From Synergistaceae bacterium (lineage in GTDB: Bacteria > Synergistota > Synergistia > Synergistales > Aminobacteriaceae), in contig JAFVEW010000042.1 in the NCBI GenBank assembly GCA_017475805.1, positions 1 through 7,558 of the forward strand: a stretch of DNA of 7,558 nucleotides, in the 5' to 3' direction. Shown here piece after piece: positions 6,077 through 7,558 of this stretch. The position numbers and the translations under genes were made by a program. The notes under the pieces are model-generated. The model was not told where the DNA came from, ran no database searches, and saw nothing but the letters and a program-made list of their open reading frames with translations. How positions within the stretch are numbered: position 1 is the stretch's first letter; every line of letters begins with the position of its first letter.

Positions 6077-6105
6077 ATTTTAATATATTAACATTCGTTA
6101 AAAAA
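6077..6105 (-). promoter_or_regulatory. Candidate promoter of the HTH/RelE operon
   Basis: The minus-strand -10 TAAAAT (6082-6077) lies about 29 bp before ATG 6048. The hexamer 17 bp upstream is TTTTTT (6105-6100), a poor -35, so the promoter is weak or regulated. Its spacer contains one copy of the 14-bp repeat. Confidence 0.4.
6086..6099. repeat. 14-bp direct repeat, copy 1 (putative operator)
   Basis: TATTAACATTCGTT here is identical to the copy at 6130-6143, in the same orientation, 44 bp apart (about four helical turns). With the preceding AAT the match extends to 17 of 18. It fills most of the -35/-10 spacer of the minus-strand promoter candidate. Confidence 0.7.
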
Positions 6106-6121
6106 TCAGTAATTTTACTTA

Positions 6122-6149
6122 TTGAAATCTATTAACATTCGTTTATAAT
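6122..6149 (+). promoter_or_regulatory. Promoter of the plus-strand small-gene operon
   Basis: TTGAAA (6122-6127) and a perfect TATAAT (6144-6149) are 16 bp apart, one of the best sigma-70-like pairs in the window. Transcription would start near 6156 and run into the small genes after a leader of about 100 nt. Confidence 0.65.
6130..6143. repeat. 14-bp direct repeat, copy 2 (putative operator)
   Basis: This second exact copy of TATTAACATTCGTT lies wholly inside the spacer of the plus-strand promoter and ends directly at its -10 box. A protein bound here would block RNA polymerase. It pairs with copy 1 at 6086-6099. Confidence 0.7.
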
Positions 6150-6155
6150 TTCACT

Positions 6156-6255
6156 CGTAAACAAAAAGCGCAAGACGCTTAAGAAAATCAAAAGTTTTTT
6201 CACCGTTTAGCTGATGAGCGTGAAGGTGGTCGCAGGTTAAACAACGAGAGAACTT
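6156..6255 (+). promoter_or_regulatory. Structured 5' leader of the plus-strand operon
   Basis: The leader contains a small hairpin AAGCG-CAAGA-CGCTT (6166-6180) and a longer-range stem TTCAC (6199-6203) with GTGAA (6220-6224), then a purine-rich ribosome site CGAGAG before ATG 6256. I match it to no known riboswitch or ribozyme. It may only be an untranslated region, or hold a control structure. Confidence 0.3.
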
Positions 6256-6399
6256 ATGAAAAAGTTTATTGAAAAACACCCTACCAGACGCGACGGGTTA
6301 AGCCGGAGCAAACGCCACAGGGTCATAGGAGGAAAAAATTTTGAAGTCAAAGTTGCTGGAAAGGCTTTCAAAGGAAAAACCGAAGCACTCACAAGATAG
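6256..6399 (+). CDS. Small basic protein, 47 residues, first gene of the plus operon
   Basis: The frame begins at ATG 6256, 5 nt after GAGAG, and ends at TAG 6397-6399. The product is very basic, with RR (11-12), SRSKRHR (16-22) and many lysines, then a likely beta pair GGKNFEVKV and GKAFKGK (25-41). This suggests a nucleic-acid- or protein-binding mini-protein, but I know no family. It overlaps the next gene, in another frame, by 59 nt, and its codons supply that gene's AGGAGG ribosome site. Reasons to believe it: correct start signals at the right distance, position behind a good promoter and a non-random product. Reasons for doubt: small size and the large overlap. Confidence 0.5.
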   Translation: MKKFIEKHPTRRDGLSRSKRHRVIGGKNFEVKVAGKAFKGKTEALTR

Positions 6400-6604
6400 C
6401 GAGTTCGCCAAAGATTTTTGCGAGGCAGTTCATCAAGGCTATTCATTAGAACAGATTATGAAAATCTTATGTCCTATTGATGAGCGCAACGGTTATATAG
6501 AGTATTCAATGCGTACTTCTTTCGGAACGACGCATGATCTGAAAATGCCTTATACATTTGAAAACATCATGTTAATTCGGGAAATCATATTAGGGAAAAA
6601 ATAA
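6341..6604 (+). CDS. Hypothetical protein, 87 residues, TTG start
   Basis: The start is TTG 6341, set by a strong AGGAGG (6327-6332) with an 8-nt spacer. The product is soluble and of unknown family. It has a lysine-rich N-terminus (1-16), a helical middle (SEFAKDFCEAVHQGYSLEQI, 20-39) and a C-terminal part with likely strands (GYIEYSMRTS) and a final helix. The phrase YTFENIMLI resembles MTFENIIDF in the next gene's product, perhaps by chance or because of a shared fold. It ends 16 nt before the next start. The cysteines (C27, C44) do not form a clear metal site. Confidence 0.78.
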   Translation: MKSKLLERLSKEKPKHSQDSEFAKDFCEAVHQGYSLEQIMKILCPIDERNGYIEYSMRTSFGTTHDLKMPYTFENIMLIREIILGKK

Positions 6605-6620
6605 GAAAGGAGATTTTAAT

Positions 6621-6971
6621 GTGAAGAACAACGAATTTTTTAACAACATGCGCAACACAGTCAAGAACAACGAAGTAACACGCGGTGAGAACCAAGCCTT
6701 CTGGGCATGGCGCGAGTGTATTGACGCGGGTTTAGACTGCCCGTTCTTAAAGGACTCGATTTGGGAAGAACACGTATCGAACTTCTTAGCAACGATAGAA
6801 GCAGCAGGTTTCACAAAATTCGCCTACAAGTCGGGCTCAACGATGACTTTTGAAAACATCATCGACTTTATGAAAGCCGGTTGGGCAATCACAGGAAGAA
6901 TCGAAATCGACGACAGCGACTTCTACGCTCAAAGAACCATTGACGCTGTAATTTTTGAACGGAGAAATTAA
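6621..6971 (+). CDS. Hypothetical protein, 116 residues, member of a local paralogous pair
   Basis: The start is GTG 6621, placed 8 nt after AAGGAG. An overlapping ATG at 6619 is followed at once by TGA, so it cannot be used. The protein opens with MKNNEFF and contains GENQAFWAWRECI (22-34), PFLKD (41-45), NFLATIEAAGFTKFAY (54-69), STMTFENI (73-80) and KAGWAITG (85-92). The pattern 'NF..T...AGF.KF....ST...EN......G....G' recalls short proteins of unknown function common on clostridial plasmids and conjugative elements; I recall them only by pattern and give no name. The gene at 7333 encodes a clear relative. It is soluble, with no membrane segment and no catalytic motif that I can see. A regulatory or host-interaction role is open. 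Confidence 0.85.
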   Translation: MKNNEFFNNMRNTVKNNEVTRGENQAFWAWRECIDAGLDCPFLKDSIWEEHVSNFLATIEAAGFTKFAYKSGSTMTFENIIDFMKAGWAITGRIEIDDSDFYAQRTIDAVIFERRN

Positions 6972-6973
6972 GA

Positions 6974-7063
6974 ATGAACAAACTCGACGAAATCAACGAA
7001 GCTCTCCTAACTCTCACGGTCGGATTTGCAGTGATTTTATTCGTTTTGATTGTTTGGAGGTGA
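6974..7063 (+). CDS. 29-residue single-pass membrane peptide
   Basis: ATG 6974 follows GGAG with a 9-nt spacer, and the frame ends at TGA 7061-7063. The product has a polar, acidic N-terminus (MNKLDEINEALL) and a hydrophobic helix at about 11-28 (LLTLTVGFAVILFVLIVW) closed by a single arginine. It starts 2 nt after the stop of the preceding gene, and its last codons and stop form the ribosome site GGAGGTGA of the next gene. The packing and the clean transmembrane segment support a real gene despite its size. Small toxins of type I systems look like this, as do accessory membrane peptides; nothing chooses between them. Confidence 0.65.
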   Translation: MNKLDEINEALLTLTVGFAVILFVLIVWR

Positions 7064-7067
7064 AATT

Positions 7068-7319
7068 ATGAACACGGTAGAAAAATTCAAAGCTCTTTTG
7101 AAGGCAAAAGAAAATGACAGCGTCGAGAACATTCTCAAAGGATGCGCGTTCGACGAAATGAAAAAAATCGCGCTCGTTTTGAAACTCGATATTGAAAAAA
7201 TCAGGCGTTGGTACGCGTTCGACGTTGAAAGAGGGCTTATAGAGGAAATTTTAACGGCTCTTGACACACGGCGTTTTCGCCAAGAACTTGCTCGCAAATT
7301 CAATAGGAAAGCAGCATAA
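7068..7319 (+). CDS. Hypothetical helical protein, 83 residues
   Basis: ATG 7068 is the start, 7 nt after GGAGG (7056-7060); the frame also has an upstream TTG (7050) without a ribosome site. The product appears almost entirely helical and charged: KFKALLKAKEND (6-17), DEMKKIALVLKLDIEKIRRWYAFDVE (29-54) and a basic C-terminal helix TRRFRQELARKFNRKAA (67-83). The segment 32-54 has spacing loosely like a helix-turn-helix (KKIALVLKLDIEKIRRW), so DNA binding is possible, but the match is too weak to assert. It sits between the two paralogous MKNNEFF genes in the same operon. Confidence 0.78.
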   Translation: MNTVEKFKALLKAKENDSVENILKGCAFDEMKKIALVLKLDIEKIRRWYAFDVERGLIEEILTALDTRRFRQELARKFNRKAA

Positions 7320-7332
7320 GGAGGAAGTAGCA

Positions 7333-7558
7333 ATGAAAAATAACGAATTTTTCAAAACAATCAGCAACGGCAAACATTTAACTGACGGCGAGCGCAGAGC
7401 AATCTGTGCATGGGAAAACGGCATTGAGAAAAATGTAAACTTCCCGCTTTTAACTGATGTTTTTTGGCTTAAAGAAATTCCAGACTTCCTTGAAACTGTA
7501 AAAAAGTCCGGTCTGAAACGATTTGGCTTTTTCTCAACGTCAACAATCGACACAGAAA
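7333..7558 (+). CDS. Hypothetical protein, paralogue of the 116-residue protein, cut by right edge
   Basis: ATG 7333 follows AAGGAGG (7318-7324) with an 8-nt spacer. Seventy-five codons are visible before the edge. I translated them by hand: the product begins MKNNEFFKTI and aligns with the gene at 6621 along its whole visible length, sharing MKNNEFF, the 'GE..A..AW...I' block, 'P.L.D..W', 'FL.T....G...F' and a final 'ST'. The two genes are therefore tandem relatives separated by the 29- and 83-residue genes. Divergence between them is substantial, so the duplication is old or they arrived separately. Confidence 0.85.
   Translation, partial: MKNNEFFKTISNGKHLTDGERRAICAWENGIEKNVNFPLLTDVFWLKEIPDFLETVKKSGLKRFGFFSTSTIDTE

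Noticed and set aside
6214..6240. Eight-codon leader peptide starting at ATG 6214
   Set aside because: No ribosome site precedes it and no attenuator structure or repeated codon follows.
6205..6260. Possible hammerhead ribozyme, from CTGATGA at 6211-6217
   Set aside because: The core needs a GAAA strand after stem II. After the GCG...CGC pairing the sequence reads AGGTT, and no fitting stem I or III with a cleavage site is seen.
6183..6270. Open frame in the leader encoding a protein-like peptide (HRLADEREGG)
   Set aside because: It has no ATG, GTG or TTG codon after the in-frame TAA at 6180-6182, and conflicts with the better-supported ATG 6256 frame.
6256..6604. Programmed frameshift joining the 47- and 87-residue frames at AGGAGG-AAAAAAT
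   Set aside because: The slippery run would allow a -1 shift, but that frame meets TGA at once; the second gene lies in the +1 frame and has its own ribosome site and TTG start.
6237..7553. Minus-strand frames of 69-100 codons opposite the plus operon (6237-6446, 6590-6814, 7037-7333, 7251-7553)
   Set aside because: They are antisense shadows: Ser/Phe-rich, without ribosome sites, and opposite genes with good start signals.
1..7558. CRISPR array, tRNA or rRNA gene, or insertion sequence with terminal inverted repeats
   Set aside because: No regularly spaced repeat series, no cloverleaf or rRNA segment and no transposase other than the partial serine recombinase were found by eye.

Overview
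The window is an AT-rich bacterial segment with strong Shine-Dalgarno sites (AAGGAGG-type), standard TGA stops and frequent GTG/TTG starts. This fits a low-GC Gram-positive-like host (Bacillota or similar), but the sequence does not fix the taxon. The gene content (serine recombinase, primase-helicase, two toxin-antitoxin pairs, excisionase-like regulator, tiny unknown genes) is that of an accessory replicon: a plasmid, integrative element, phage or phage satellite. No capsid, portal, terminase or conjugation gene lies in the window.

Left part, all minus strand, read from right to left. A regulatory operon starts at 6048: HTH excisionase-like protein, ribbon-helix-helix antitoxin, RelE toxin, coiled-coil membrane protein, small membrane protein. 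It ends in a hairpin terminator at 4661-4696. The next gene is a large TOPRIM primase / SF3 helicase (1996-4614), whose best promoter overlaps that terminator. Then come an unknown 125-residue protein (1551-1928), a dyad-rich intergenic stretch (1282-1550), a Panacea (DUF4065) antitoxin with an overlapping PemK/MazF-type toxin, and the N-terminal two thirds or so of a small serine recombinase cut by the left edge.

Right part, plus strand. From a divergent control region (6049-6255) a tightly packed series of six small genes begins: 47, 87, 116, 29 and 83 residues, then a gene cut by the right edge. Their functions are unknown. The 116-residue gene and the edge gene are tandem paralogues. The control region carries two exact 14-bp direct repeats 44 bp apart, each lying in the -35/-10 spacer of one of the two divergent promoters, so the minus regulatory operon and the plus small-gene operon probably share one regulator.

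Inferred logic: the primase-helicase replicates the element, the two toxin-antitoxin pairs stabilise it, the recombinase resolves or rearranges it, and the HTH and/or antitoxin proteins set the balance between the divergent operons. The least explained content is the plus-strand small-gene operon and the coiled-coil and membrane genes attached to the RelE-type pair.
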